Positions 1 through 12,518 of a stretch of DNA of 64,000 bases are shown piece by piece. The stretch comes from Ulota crispa. Lineage: Eukaryota; Streptophyta; Bryopsida; Orthotrichales; Orthotrichaceae. A model generated the notes under the pieces. The model searched no databases. It saw only the letters and a program-made list of their open reading frames with translations, and was not told where the DNA came from. A program made the translations under genes and the position numbers. The stretch lies in NCBI GenBank assembly GCA_963920765.1, contig OY987242.1, positions 19,306,002 through 19,370,001 on the forward strand. Reading direction: 5' to 3'. Each line of letters starts with the position of its first letter. The stretch's first letter is position 1.

Positions 1-228
1 CCAGAAAATTTGTAGCATGATTAAATTTTTGCTAAAAGGCCATTAAATTTACGGGAATAAAGGACTAAGTAAACATGAAAGCGTCACGTCCCATGAGATC
101 AAGACCAGCCGGCCATCAGCGGTTTAATAACAAATTGGGCTTACGGGGCGCTCAGTTATTTTATTTTTTCTTGTGATTTTTTCACTACTTTAGAATTGAA
201 GTATAAGGTAGGAGGCTCAAACTCCGGT

Positions 229-338
229 AGGGCACTAAAATCGCTCACCTCGACTCGGTCGGTATATATTTTTATTCATAACTTTTCAGAAATGTACAAT
301 GGATGTATATTTGAGGAGGTGGGCGGTTTTAGAGCCCT
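229..338. repeat. Short inverted-repeat (MITE-like) element
   Basis: The first about 23 bases (AGGGCACTAAAATCGCTCAC...) recur, with a few mismatches, as the reverse complement at the right end (...GGCGGTTTTAGAGCCCT). This gives a 110-bp foldback unit with an AT-rich loop. I see no clear target duplication, so the superfamily is unassigned. Confidence 0.45.
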
Positions 339-3300
339 ATGACTTTTTCACTTTAGAATTTCATAACTAATTCCACATTGCTCTAAAAATTACAAAATAA
401 CTTGAGTTAGATGCCAGTTCTTCTTGTCTTTCAAGGAAAATTTATTGAAAAATATTCCAAGAAGTTTCACCTCCCCAAAATTCAATTTCAGCCCTTAGAT
501 GGTTGGTTTATGAGCCTCTTACTTGGGGTGGTACTGGCAATGACAGGGCCCCAAAGTTGGGTGCTGGTTTTCCTTAGTGAGGAATAAGCTTAGATTCATC
601 ATGCAATATGTGCTCTTGCCTTGATTTGATCATGCTTTCCTGCCCATGGAACTATGGATTTTGCACGGCTCTCCCTAGGGTCTTGTCTACTAGGGAACGT
701 TCCTGATTGCCAGTTAGAGCAACGATGCACTTCCATAAGTGAAGAGCAGCTTCACCACTAGACTAATAATCAGTACTTTTAAAATATTATGTTGATTGTT
801 TCTATTTACTTTGTAAATTCTGTATGCTCCTATGTGAAAAAAAAAAAATCTTTAATAAATAAAAACATGATTTTTTTAATATACTTCTATCATGTATGGC
901 CTTGGGTGTAAGGTAGGAGGTCCTTAAAGCAACCTTTTACCAATTAATATGCTATTTTTGGGAGCTAGGTTAGTGAAAATACTCTTTGGTAAGTTTTCTC
1001 AAAAAATAAATGGAATTGGCATCCAATTTAAGTCAATTTTTGTTCTTTGAACTCTTATGAGATTAGTTATGAGTTTTTTGAAGTTGAAATTGTAAAGGTT
1101 TCTAAAAGCATTCACATTTTGAAATGTTTACTATGAAAATATTGAAAACTCCAACATGTAAGTGTGTCAAGGAATGTTGTTGTAGCATAAATTGTTTACT
1201 TTTTTACACAAGCAAAAAGAAGGCTCATTGCAAAGGTAAAACACAACATTCTAGCTAAAATGCACTTGGCTCTTGAATTGCTTTTTAGCCTTTTACAATG
1301 ATGCTTGGATAAGGTCAATGCCTTGGGCTAGAAAAAATGTTAGCCATTTTCAAACATTGACCGTATACAAATACTCCGTTTACCTAAGCTCAAAACACAA
1401 AAAAGAAAAGGGAACCTTGACACTATCCAAATGTTTTTCTTACATAGGTTGATCTTATCCAAGCACCACTGTATCTTTGTAAATCTTGCTTGTCAAGCTC
1501 TTGTAGCTGCTACTGGGACTATCACCAGGCCGAGCGAGCTGGGCAGCAGCCGTAAGCCTTGCATGCAAAAGTTGGTTAACTGCCATAACCAGTCACAGCC
1601 ACGATCGAGCCGCTACTTGTGGATAATCCAACGGTAGACGATCTCAATACCTGCTCTTCCAGTCGTGGTTCTCTGGCCTCCTTATTGGACAAGGTAGCTA
1701 TCGCTGTTTTAAAAATTTGAACTCAAATTTGGGCGCTGCTTTTGTGGTTCATGCATTTGGGGACCATGAGTTTGGTGAGTAGGTCAAAAAGCTCATTAGG
1801 AGGGTCCATACTCCATACTCCATACTCAATACTCAATATCCCCTCCACGGAGTATGATTATCAGTCAAGAAGAACATCCAAATTGCATTGCGCCACGTCA
1901 CTAGATATGAGAGAAAAGGCAAGATCCCGTGCATACTGACAGGCCATTCACATCATACATCATGTCTCATGTCCCAACTCTACAAGTTAAATTTCAATGA
2001 TTCTGGTTTGGTAAAATGGAAATTTTAAATTCAAAAAATAATAATCCAGAAAATGATGTTGGGACTTACAGTAGTCCCAAAAGTGGATTTCAATTTTTAC
2101 TAAATATAAATTTTGCAATAAAATATTAAAGTCTTTTATGACAAAGTTTCAAAACGTAATGTCATGTGGACATTTCTAAGAAAACAAAGGAGTTGAAACA
2201 TGAGATTGAATTATGTCCCAAATCGTTCAACTTGTCAACCAATCATATTTTTGGGGAATTGAATGGGATTTGGGAAAAGTATGTTCCTTGCGTCTCTGTA
2301 TGTTTTTGCTAAGCTTGCCTGTCTGGATGCGTTATAGGACACCTGCACACTTTTGGTGGTGTCCTGCAGACAATCATGTTTCATGGTTCTCAGTGCTTTA
2401 TTGTTGTTTGCTCTTGCCGAGTCAGGCCAAAGCAGTTGGTGCTTTCAGCCAATTTCAAGTACTTGTTCAGCATAGAGATGACTTAGACCACATTTGTGTA
2501 TTGTTAGCCAGTTATAGTGTAAAAAGATCGATTGAATCTTGAAACTATGAGAAAAAAACCAATCAAATTTTCAATAAAAATGTAAAATTATAATGTAAAT
2601 AAAGGCAATGTCTAAATTCCAATGCAGACTTGTGAAAACAGGTTGAAAATGAGAAATGCTACATTGAATATTGCATTTAGGTTGCCCTACAATGATTTTT
2701 GGGGAAATTACAAATAGGGACACAAAAAACAAAATACATTACAGATAGGAGCATAATTTCAAAATAATTACAAATAGAAGCATAGGTTCAAAACCCCTTT
2801 CCTAAAATTCCCTTATTCAAGCTTGATTTGGAGAGGTCTCTTAATTTTTTGTAAGTTAGCTAGCATTTAGAGTGATGTATCTAAATCTACAAATGCCCAA
2901 ACCAAAATTTAACAAGAATTTACAAAAAAAATAATTGGAATTGTTCCCCTATCTATATATATTTTTTTGGGTGCTCCTATTTGAAATTTCCCCATAATTT
3001 CTTGACATTTTACATTACATAAATACTTACTTATATCACAGTAATTTTTATTAATAATTATTGCAATAAATAAAATTTAAAAGAATTGATAACAACAAGA
3101 AAGTCACAAAAAAAAACTTGTGACATATGAGTTGTAAACGATGTGAAATCTTAGTATTTAGATAGTTACATGTCCCTCCAAGTGACCAAGCAATGAGTCA
3201 CGAGATAACTTTCTCCTAATTGTGAAAGGCAACTTAAACACAACATTCAATGTAGATGTTAATTGGGAAGCTAAAAATCTTCTCACTTGAGCTCCTCTTG

Positions 3301-4093
3301 GGAACATTGAAGCTTCGGGACTTGAGGGTGCATATATTCCCAAAAAGATGGCGACTCTTGCATGTACGTCAATGCAAATATCTTTGTATACGAAGGGCGG
3401 GGTAACACTGTTTTTCTAGCGCCAAGCTTGTTGCACTCGCTGACAAGTCTGGAATTGAAAAAATAACAAATACTGACAAAACAAAAAAAACTAAAGAACA
3501 AATCCAGTATCAAGTACCAACAAAGTTGTTGCTAACTACTTTCCTCATTTGCGTTTCCAAGTTTAGCCAAAGGCACCATAGTCTAGGTCCTAGGCCTAGG
3601 GGTCCACAAAGCCACATCGTGGCATTGCTAGCATGACTTGGAATAACCCGCACACAATACAATGATTAGACCTAGTTTAATTGTAGGTGCCTAAGTACCA
3701 TCCAACATAAGGGTAGCTATTATTTTGACACAATCATCTAAATGTGAATAGAATCATGATACAATATGCCACAAAGGCAACGTTGTCAAATGCAGCCGTA
3801 GACTCATTCTTTGCGACTTCAAATATCTATGCGTTTAGAAAATTACCGCTGAAAGGTGATTGGCTGCATCATGTAAATGGTGGGTTACAGGACATGCCAT
3901 TGGTCATCCCTGTGTGAAGCCCACATGAATTACCCCAGCTTTGAGGTTGTTGTCAAGAATATCCGCACCAATACTAACCTTCTTTACACATTCATACCTC
4001 CTAAACCTAGACACAACTACACTAAATATTGCATTAAGGTTGTCTCAACAATTAGGTTGCCTTACCCAAGAATGTTGTCTCATGCCCGATTGC
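339..4093. other. Gene-free AT-rich stretch
   Basis: No open frame here resembles a known protein. The stretch is AT-rich with homopolymer runs. The only structures I see are the foldback at 2697-2993 and a short CCATACT/CAATACT run near 1808-1840. Confidence 0.5.
2697..2993. repeat. Inverted-repeat element, about 300 bp
   Basis: GGGGAAATTACAAATAGGGA near the left end pairs with TCCTATTTGAAATTTCCCC near the right end. The interior is AT-rich and non-coding, fitting a non-autonomous TIR element. The exact termini and target duplication are not clear. Confidence 0.4.
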
Positions 4094-4096
4094 TTA

Positions 4097-4227
4097 CGGT
4101 ATGTTCACACTTGGTGTTAAGAGTGGTAATAGCAGAGGATAATCAGATGCATTTGAACACACTTTTAGAGTTTTAGATTGTGTTTATGTTGCTAATATCC
4201 TTCCTAACACCAAGTGTGAATATATCC
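4097..4227. mobile_element. Tourist-like MITE (copy 1)
   Basis: The element is bounded by inverted repeats: GGTATGTTCACACTTGGTGT on the left, and the reverse complement GGATATATTCACACTTGGTG on the right. TTA occurs immediately outside both ends (4094-4096 and 4228-4230), as expected for PIF/Harbinger insertions. The ends match the element at 15367-15726. The interior has no coding capacity. Confidence 0.55.
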
Positions 4228-4340
4228 TTAGCTACTTAGTGGCGCATACAATTAGATTTTTAAATACTAAGATTTACATGATTTACAACTCAAACTTTGT
4301 CAAAAAAATAATTTCCAACAACTTTGCTGTTATTACTAGG

Positions 4341-4603
4341 AACGCCATATTCATTAAATTGGGAAAGTGCAGTTCCCAAATTGAAATTCACTTTAAACCC
4401 AAAAGTTACCTTAAATCAGATTTGAAGGTATTAGATTCCGTTTGAGCCATTAAGAATTTTTCCCTTGCAAATTCCTCCTCTCAAGTGAGGGCACATGTAC
4501 CAAAAAACGTTGCTTAAATCTAGAGATGGGTTTAAGGTGATCACCTTAAACCTTCAAAAGTCCCAAATTTAAATATAGTTCCCAAATTAACAAACATGGC
4601 ATT
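4341..4603 (-). mobile_element. 4-bp-TSD MITE family, copy 1
   Basis: The termini AACGCCATATTCATTAAATT and its approximate inverse (...AATTAACAAACATGGCATT) flank about 263 bp. The direct 4-bp repeat TAGG lies at 4337-4340 and 4604-4607. Internal blocks (CTCAAGTGAGGGCACATGTACC, AAACCCAAAAGTTACCTTAAA) recur in reverse orientation in the copies near 7.5, 8.1, 9.1, 12.3 and 15.4 kb. There is no open frame of note, so the element is non-autonomous. Confidence 0.75.
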
Positions 4604-5629
4604 TAGGTCCTTTAAAATAAATTTATTGCAATAATTACATGTGACAATTACTGCACTATCAATACATATTCAATACATATTTATATAGTGGAAAATGTTA
4701 AGAAATTAGTGTGCGGCAACCTGAAACTCGAAATGCAATATTTAGTGTACTGGTGAGGTCTTTTCAAATAAAAGTTTTAACCAAAAAGTAGGCATATTTT
4801 CAAAGAAAAACTTAGTACATAGATCACGATTTCCATTTTTACAACATTCATAGCTAGAGCCTAAAAGTAAAGTTCGGAGAAAACTTGAGCTCTTCCAGCT
4901 TCGAATCTCTACTTTTCAACTTCAAACAGCCATGATTTAAATTTGGGCAAGAACTATTCTTTTCTTTCTTTTGGCCTGATCTACTTTGACTTCATTTCAA
5001 CCCCAACCTGCCACAAATCCTATCATTTATATGAATATAATTAACACAGTTGAGTAGTTGACTTGTTAAATTGTTTGCATCGTAGTAGATTTTTTCACAA
5101 AATTGCACCAAGAAAGAAAAAAAATGTAGTCAATTTTAGAACTTCCATGGCAGTATTAATTGATGGAAGGATAGAGTTATACTAATAAACTTTAGCTTGT
5201 GTCATGATAAAACTGAAATTTAACCGTTGCAGCTTCGCTTTGAGCTCAAGCTACAAAATGGTATGTCTGAGAAATGGTGTTTTCTATTCCCCGACTTAAA
5301 TATTTGTATACAAGAATAAGTTTTCACTTTTTCATTGGTCAATCAACACCTGACATGCCAGAGAGCATACAAAAGTAAGGGAGAAATGAACAGAAGTGTC
5401 TACATGCACACATTCATCCATAAATCCACATACTAGTACCTCTGCACCTCATCCAAGTTTTGGCACATCCAATGTATCTTTGAGAAGGATTGAGAGGTTT
5501 CGTCAAATTTTTGATCCATTCAGCAAGTTTCAAATGAAGTAAGATTTTGGCACGAAACTCCTTTTTTTTTGTGAGCACTTGACTTTTTAACCCTGAGGCT
5601 TTTTTGAGCTTGTAGGAATTTGCTCAAAT

Positions 5630-5835
5630 TGAACTAAAAGTTAACATTTTAATAATAAGTTGTATCAACTTTTTTTAAATTGTAACTGTACCGATTTCAA
5701 TTAGATATGTTAGAGATCATATAGGAAAAGAAAACACAATAAAATCACTTATGGATTGAAAGATTAGAATGTTTGATCATGAGGGTGTCAAAATTGCAAA
5801 TAATGAAATAGAGTCTTTCATTCCGCTTTTCACAT
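5630..5835 (+). repeat. Dispersed repeat, mate inverted at 32880-33075
   Basis: Blocks such as AAGATTATAAGATTTGATCA-like sequence, CACTTATGGATTGAAAGATT and GATCATATAGGAAA occur here. They recur in the same order on the opposite strand near 32.9-33.07 kb. Divergence is substantial, so this is an old repeat. No coding capacity is seen. Confidence 0.5.
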
Positions 5836-7500
5836 GTTGAATATATGTCCATTAATCTTATATTTTTGTGGTGGCCAGTTTCTTAACATACATAACTCCA
5901 ATCACTTTACGACTTTTCAAAATCTCTTGTACAATTTTTTTAAAAGAATTTCTAGTGTAAGTTTTTCTTCAATATTTAGTGTATTTGAGGCGCACTTCTA
6001 AGAGCTCTCAATAGTCAACACTACCAAAAATCATAGACCCTTGCACAAAATCTTGAATAGAAAATCACAATCAATAATTTTCAAAATCCAAATTTTGATG
6101 CCAAAACTAGACTTCAAAAAAAAATCTAAACATAAACTACTGCAAATAGAAACTTGGGTAGGTTTATTGAACTTCAAAATATTGTTGACATTCAAATTGG
6201 GTGCCTTACGCATTTTGGGGTTCATAGTGAAAAGGACCTTAAACCGAAACTTGATAGTTTAGTGACAAGGACATACAGTATTCCTTTTGAATTTTGACCA
6301 GCATGACACCTACGGAGTCAAAAAGATGAATGCATCGAGACATGACCAACCATTTTCCAGTTAGCATTCCGTGCATTCTATTTGGTGTGTTGCAATGCAC
6401 AATCTAACATGACACAAGCTTTTATGAACTTTCTCTCACTTATTGGCCTCATTCATGACTTTGTAAAGTACGGTACAGTGCAATTTTTTTTTTTGCCTTG
6501 ACAATAATTTATGCAACCATTTAGTCATCTAGTTCTAAACTATTCACCGTTTTCATGCCAAATTTTTTTGAAGTCCTCAAATTGAATGGTATTTTAATTG
6601 TCAACTTTTGAACAGTTTCAATTTGTAGGTAGCCATAAAGACTTACAAGACCAAGAGACCAACTTAACCCTGAAGGAAAAAGCTGCATTTTTTTTGTTGG
6701 CAGCATAGCAATTTTGGGATTTTTGGGTAGCTCACCATAAATGGATTTTTCAATTTTTTTCTTTGAAATTTTCACACACGCTGTGCCCAAGGAGTAGCTT
6801 TGAGGTCCAACAATTTTCATAAATTTTGATTACATGATTCAAAAGTTATTGCATGATATGTAGTTTTCTTTTTGTCGGGCAGCATGGGCAGCTTATAAAA
6901 ACTTCTTAAAATTTTAAATTTATTTATTTGAAATTGGTTTTGGAGATTAATACGTACCTGGGAAGTTTTGAATCATTCAACTTTGATTAATCAAATGAAA
7001 ATTGTGAAAAATTTTAGTTTGTGGGTAGGTATGGTTTTGAGAGACTCTATACCTATTCTTCTAAAATCCATTTTATAACAAGTCTTCACCACCCCTTGGT
7101 ACTATGAGTCTATGAAGCATAAATTTGTACCAAGGTGAGGATATGTAATGAGTCTTCAATTGACAGTATTTCTAATAAAATTTTGAAATGTTTTTGCTAA
7201 TCCCCATCCAAAGTCTTAGCTACCACTCTACCAGCCTGCATCCTCTCAAACATGAGAAAGTTTGTTCAACTTACACGAGGCAATTTGTTCAACTTGGCGA
7301 GTTGCTGTTATTATGAGGTCATATTTATGACCATCAATTGATTACAAGAAATGCAAGTTAGATTTCAACCGCATCAACAATCAAAGTACGTTACAACTCT
7401 ATGATTCTATCCACTCAACCGACTCAACAATTAACAGTTAACACCTTTGAAATCCAACCTTCTCACTTCAACAAAGTTTGAGTGTGTTACAAATGTAACA

Positions 7501-7756
7501 AACACTTTATTAAGTAACTTGAGAAAAACAGTACATTTTGGGACTGCTGAGAATTAAGTTGATCAATTTAATTTGAGCTCTAACCTTTTTTTTGATACAT
7601 GTGTCTTCATCTGAGAGGAGGAATTTGGGAGGGAAAAAATCTTTGTGGTTCATATTGAATCTGATACCTGTGAATCTAGTTTAAGGTGACATTTTGGGTT
7701 TAAGTTGAAGTACAAAATGGGACCCTTGTTTTTCCCACTTTACCTAATATGGTGTT
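7501..7756 (+). mobile_element. 4-bp-TSD MITE family, copy 2
   Basis: It begins AACACTTTATTAAGTAACTT and ends with the clean terminus ...TACCTAATATGGTGTT. AACA lies directly before (7497-7500) and directly after (7757-7760). The right-hand AACA is also the first four bases of copy 3, so the two copies abut exactly and copy 2 probably inserted at the edge of copy 3. The interior matches the family. Confidence 0.75.
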
Positions 7757-8026
7757 AACACCATATTAGGTAAATTGGGAAAAGCCAAAAAATAGTTTAT
7801 TCTGGGACTTTCATTATTTCTATCATTATGTACAATTTAACGTATTACAAAAAATAAGCCATGCACTTTCTTGGACAATAGTGAAGTCTCAGTGATTGCG
7901 TTCAAGAATTTCAAATAATTACAACTTTGAGCTATAGCTTATCAGCTATGCCTATATTTACTACATGCAAGATTAAGGTGGAGTACAAAATAATTCCTCC
8001 ATTTTTCCCAATTTACCTAATATGGT
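7757..8026 (+). mobile_element. 4-bp-TSD MITE family, copy 3 (divergent interior)
   Basis: It starts with the family terminus AACACCATATTAGGTAAATT and ends ...CCCAATTTACCTAATATGGT. The terminal repeats are excellent, but the middle differs from other copies. It retains the GGTGGAGTACAAAATAATTCC-type block next to the right end. It abuts copy 2 with no spacer. Confidence 0.65.
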
Positions 8027-8055
8027 ACATTTTACTAGTACTCAATAATCATGGG

Positions 8056-8312
8056 AACACGATATTCATTAAAAGGGGAAAAAGCTTACAAAGTGGGACT
8101 TTTGAAGGATTAGGGTGGTCACCTGAATCCGAGCTTCAGTGTTTTTTTTTGGTACACGTGGCCTCACTTGCAAAGAGGAATTTGTGAGAAACAAATCTTA
8201 GTGGCCCAGATTAAATCTAATACCTTTGAATTTGGTTTAAGGTGGCTATTTTGGATTAAAGTGAACTACAAAATGATACACATGTTTTTCCCCTTTTAAT
8301 GAATATCACGTT
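8056..8312 (+). mobile_element. 4-bp-TSD MITE family, copy 4
   Basis: Family internal blocks are present (GGTACACGTGGCCTCACTTG, ATCTTAGTGGCCCAGATTAA, GGTTTAAGGTGGC). The termini AACACGATATTCATTAAAAG and ...TTTTAATGAATATCACGTT are degenerate. No exact target duplication survives. Confidence 0.6.
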
Positions 8313-8554
8313 TGTGACAACTAACAAGTGTGGAAAATATTCTAAAATAGTAAGATTACTATTTTAAAAAAAAGTTTGTAAGTCGAAACAAGAAAGACAT
8401 TTGAACGACATATTGGAGCCCAATCAGGCATCAGCCCATAGAACAGTGAAAGATTTTTTTTTTCGATGGAATCGTAATTCACAACCATGCTGTTTTTAGT
8501 TTTGACATTTAGCGTTGATATATTAGTGTTAGCTTTGGAAGGCAAAGAGCTTTG

Positions 8555-8819
8555 AACGCCATATTCGTTAATTTGGGAAAAACAGGTGTCCCATTTTGTA
8601 CTCCACCTTAAACCCAAAAGTTATCTTAAACCGAATTCGAAGGTATCAAATTTAGTATGAGCCACTAAGATTTTTTCCCTCACAAATTCTTTCTCTCAAG
8701 TGAGGACACGTGTACAAAAGAAAACTGAGCTTGGTTTTATGAGGCCTCCTAAAAATTTTAAATCAAAATTTGAAAGTCCCAAAATGTACTATTTTTCCCA
8801 AATTAACGAATATGACGTT
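8555..8819 (-). mobile_element. 4-bp-TSD MITE family, copy 5
   Basis: The termini AACGCCATATTCGTTAATTT and ...AAATTAACGAATATGACGTT enclose a reverse-oriented family interior. TTTG duplicates exactly at 8551-8554 and 8820-8823. No coding content. Confidence 0.75.
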
Positions 8820-9133
8820 TTTGGCTTTTGACAATTGTGTTAAAAATGAGTCACTCTAGATAATTCTTTTTTTCCTTTTTATTATGTTTTTTTAGTTTAT
8901 TTTTTCTAACATCTACAAAACCTGCAAACTCCAGTGTTGTACTTAGGTTTCAGCAGGTTTGGATGTTTGACAACACGGTTGTTACTTTGGTCAAGATTTG
9001 GCCGTTGGATAGCATAGGTAAACGCACAAAATAGACAGTACATGTGGACGTGTCAATCTTTTCTTGTTTTTTAGGGCATTGTTAGGAATTTTGACCTAAA
9101 AAAAGAAAAATCAAATAAATATTTTTCATCTTT

Positions 9134-9390
9134 AACACCATATTTGTTAAATTGAGAAAAAGGGTACATTTTGGGACTTCTACAAGTTGTACATGATCAT
9201 GTACAACCAAGCTAGTAGTGTTTTTTTGGTATGCATGCCCTCACTTGAGAGGAGGAATTTACGAGGGAAAAAATCTTAGTGGCCCAGATTGAATCTGATA
9301 CCTTTAAATCTAATTCAAGGTGACTATTTTGGATCAAGATGAAGTACAAAATGGGACCACATTTTTTCCCAATTTAACAAATATGGTGTT
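9134..9390 (+). mobile_element. 4-bp-TSD MITE family, copy 6
   Basis: Starts AACACCATATTTGTTAAATT and ends ...AATTTAACAAATATGGTGTT, a near-perfect inverted pair. Flanking tetramers are CTTT and TTTT (one mismatch). The interior is very close to copy 9, suggesting relatively recent spread. Confidence 0.75.
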
Positions 9391-9539
9391 TTTTGATACT
9401 TGATATGGTTTTAAATCCACATTTTGAATTTTGACTTCATGTTAACAAAATGAGTGTTACCCACATGTAGAAAATGTAATTTTTTTAAAATCATTTTGTA
9501 TCATTTTTCATTTTTTGAAGTCAACTATGAGCTGACTAC

Positions 9540-11100
9540 ATTGGACAGACCATGAACTCAATCGCGCACTTTGAGCATACGGGCGAGCACACTGACGTAC
9601 AGTCCAGTGTGACAACCATGTCTGACAGAGAAATTAGCCACTTGAGCTAGTTATGAAAAATGCATGTGAGATCATGCATGGGTTGGGTCTAAGGGATGAC
9701 CGTTGAGGCGGATTGGAAATGGAGGGGGGGGGAGCTACAGTAGGTGCATAGTGTGATCGTGGGGTTGGAATGGGTAGGAGTTGAGTGATGGAGGGCATGA
9801 CCAGTTTTGCAAAGCTTTGAGAGCGTAGGCGCCACCAAAAGACGGCCCCCGTGAAAGAGGAGCTGAACTTTTCAGCTACATCGAGAGCTGAAGACGGGCA
9901 ACTGTGGGTGGGATGACAGAGCTGCATGCATGCGTCGATGCCAGCCGCCCAGGCTGCGCTGCTAGCTAGCAAGGACCCACTCCAGTCTTAGCTGCTGCAA
10001 GTTTGACAACGTCCTGCAATTAATCCTGAGCTAGCTAGGGAGGAGGTACTAGAGCGAGGTGCGAGACAAGTCTTCCACTGAATGGGCCGTGCATCCAGGT
10101 ACGGGAGTGCCTATTGCTCTGACTCCCTGCTAGAGGAGGCTTTGTGTTGGCCCTTGTGGCCAGGTGTCTACTCATCCGCTGACTTCTCACGGCAGGGGCT
10201 ACTGCTGACGAAATCTCTGAAGCGGTGGGCAACGACAATGTCGTCACCGCTCACTCAAGGGCACGATGGATGTCAAGCGTCTTCTTGTCCAGTTCCACTG
10301 GTGTTCCTGCACGCAACGGAACTGGCAGCCCAATGGGAGTTCACAGAAGATCGCCCCCTGCTCCGCTTTATTTGTTCATGGAAAGTGAATCAGCCGCGGC
10401 GTACCGGGTCAGAGTGCGTCAAATTCCTTCTGCAACCCAACACTGTTATATTAGAAAGGTGCCTGCAGTTGATTGGTTGCTGCGTTGATGTCGACCGCAG
10501 CAACTGATCCATTGGCTGCGTAATACACGACCTGCGGTGCTTTAGAACCACGCAGCCTTCCGCAATGTGGACTCGATCTAGACAAGATATATAGCTAGGC
10601 TATGAATGTCAGCTAGCTTCGTGTTGAAACATCGATTTGATAACCTGATCCACTTGAGTACCGGAAAACCTGGAGACAACGAATAATATTTAATGCAGCT
10701 GCAGTACGTTGTTCGAATCTAGAAAAATATGCACTTAAATTTGGTTCTGTGCATGGATTTATCAAGTCCGTAGAGGCCAGCACTGCAGTCAATCTAGATT
10801 CTTCTCGGCTTGAGATTTGTACGAAGGCTGCTGCTGCATTTTGATTGCGTGAATCCGCTGGCCCTTCACAGCCAAGCATTCCACACAATCCAACGATAGA
10901 TACGTGCTGTAAGTTAAGTGCAAGAAGTGAGAGCCTTCAAACCACTGTTTGTTTCCCTTAAAATTCTCGTTCGGCCAAGCGTCCTTGCATAGACAACCTA
11001 GTACATGCATGAGGAGAGACTGCTCAAAAAATGACAGTTCATAGGGGTGGCATGAAACGCCTCCTAGAGTCCTATCCGACAATAAAATATGCTTGATTTA
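9540..11100. other. GC-richer island without a recognised gene
   Basis: Base composition rises clearly above the surrounding AT-rich DNA. Open frames occur on both strands (112 codons at 9634-9972 minus, 141 codons at 10082-10507 plus), but neither resembles a family I know and they overlap other open frames. The island could be a decayed gene, an RNA gene or captured genic DNA. I assign no product. Confidence 0.35.
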
Positions 11101-12258
11101 AAAAAAATTATGTGCCCTAGCGCATGAAACTTGAAACAGAGGCAAATTAAAGGATTTGTCCTCGTGTGCTTCTGGAATGCGACATGAGCAGAAGGGTTTT
11201 TCACTCTTGCCACAGTCCTTCACGATTGTATGAGACAGAGTCCGCAAAGCCTTTGCAGTAGCAAACCTAAGAATGGTGGTGAGTTAGAAACAAAACAACG
11301 GAAATAAACCTTTGGTTAAAAAAATAGTGATCAACCACTACATATGGTACATGGAGGCAGAAAGGCATTACTTTAAGCAGTAAATAAAGGAATTAGTACA
11401 AAATGCAGATAAGAGCTCTGCACAGTGCAGGTTCACGTACAGTGCGAGAAACATGTGAAGGTACGTTAAGAACTCTGAAAAACTGCACCAATGGGTTTTG
11501 AGTGACATTTTTCTAGGCATTACTTTACTAACAACTAACAAGGGTGACAGAATTTATAAGTTATGCCACCGCATGGAGTTCCAAACTTAAAGCCGAGGTC
11601 ATGGTTGTTACTCTGGGCAAGATTGGGTTGTTGGACAGCACAAAACGGACAGCATGAATGGACATGTCCATCTTTTTCTTGTTTTTTGAAAAAGAAGAGT
11701 CAAATTATTAATTTTCATTTTTAATACTTCATATGACTTTAAATCCATGTTTTACCTTCATGTTGGCAACAGTGAGTGTCACCAACGTGTACAAAATAAG
11801 TTCTTTTTTTTGTCTTTTTTTTATCATTTGAAATCAAGAATGAGTTAACTACATAAGAGTATCAGGCAGACCAATGGACGGACGGTCCAATGTGACAACC
11901 GTGGCTGGGGTAAGCCAAGCCTTTGGTACCAAGTGGAAAGATTTTTCCTCCTCTTTACATATGATGAGCCACTACACGGAGTGTTGTACCCTACTCAAGT
12001 ACTCAAACTACACCCTACAATTACCAGTCTTGCTAGAGTTAAACATGTAAAACAAAATATATGGTCTTTGTGTCATTCAATGGGGCCTTGTGTTGTATAC
12101 TGTATAGTGACATACTTGGTATGCGACTCTCTCATCAACCAATGTACTTCCCACACGAATGGCCATATAAACTTTGACAAGGAATGCATACATGAAAGCA
12201 CACATTTATGTATATGAAAATACTGCATGTGAGATCAGCTATAGGACTTTTCACTTAT
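11101..12258. other. Gene-free AT-rich stretch
   Basis: No protein or RNA gene is recognised. The block at 11590-11900 (GTTACTCTGGGCAAGATTGG... through GACGGACGGTCCAATGTGAC) is a diverged repeat of sequence split around 8975-9110 and 9400-9620. Between those two parts in the earlier copy lies MITE copy 6, so the later copy may show the pre-insertion state. Confidence 0.4.
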
Positions 12259-12262
12259 TGAC

Positions 12263-12518
12263 AACACCATATTATGTAATTTGGGTAACAGGGTACTTTT
12301 GGGATTTTTGAAGTTTCTAGGTGATCACCTAAAATTGAGCTCTAGCATTTTTTTGGGTACACGTGCCCTCACCTAAGAGGAGGAATTTGAGAGGGAAAAT
12401 TTTTTAGTGGCTCAAACTGAATCTAATACTTTCAAATCTGGTTTAAGGTAACCTTTTGGGTTTAAGGTGGAGTACAAAATGGTACCTCCCTTTTTCCCAA
12501 ACTACATAATATGGTGTT
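12263..12518 (+). mobile_element. 4-bp-TSD MITE family, copy 7
   Basis: The termini AACACCATATTATGTAATTT and ...AAACTACATAATATGGTGTT form a near-perfect inverted pair. TGAC is duplicated exactly at 12259-12262 and 12519-12522. The 256-bp length and interior match the family. Confidence 0.8.

Noticed and set aside
10082..10507. 141-codon plus-strand open frame
   Set aside because: No recognisable family; it overlaps open frames on both strands in a GC-richer island, where chance frames are longer.
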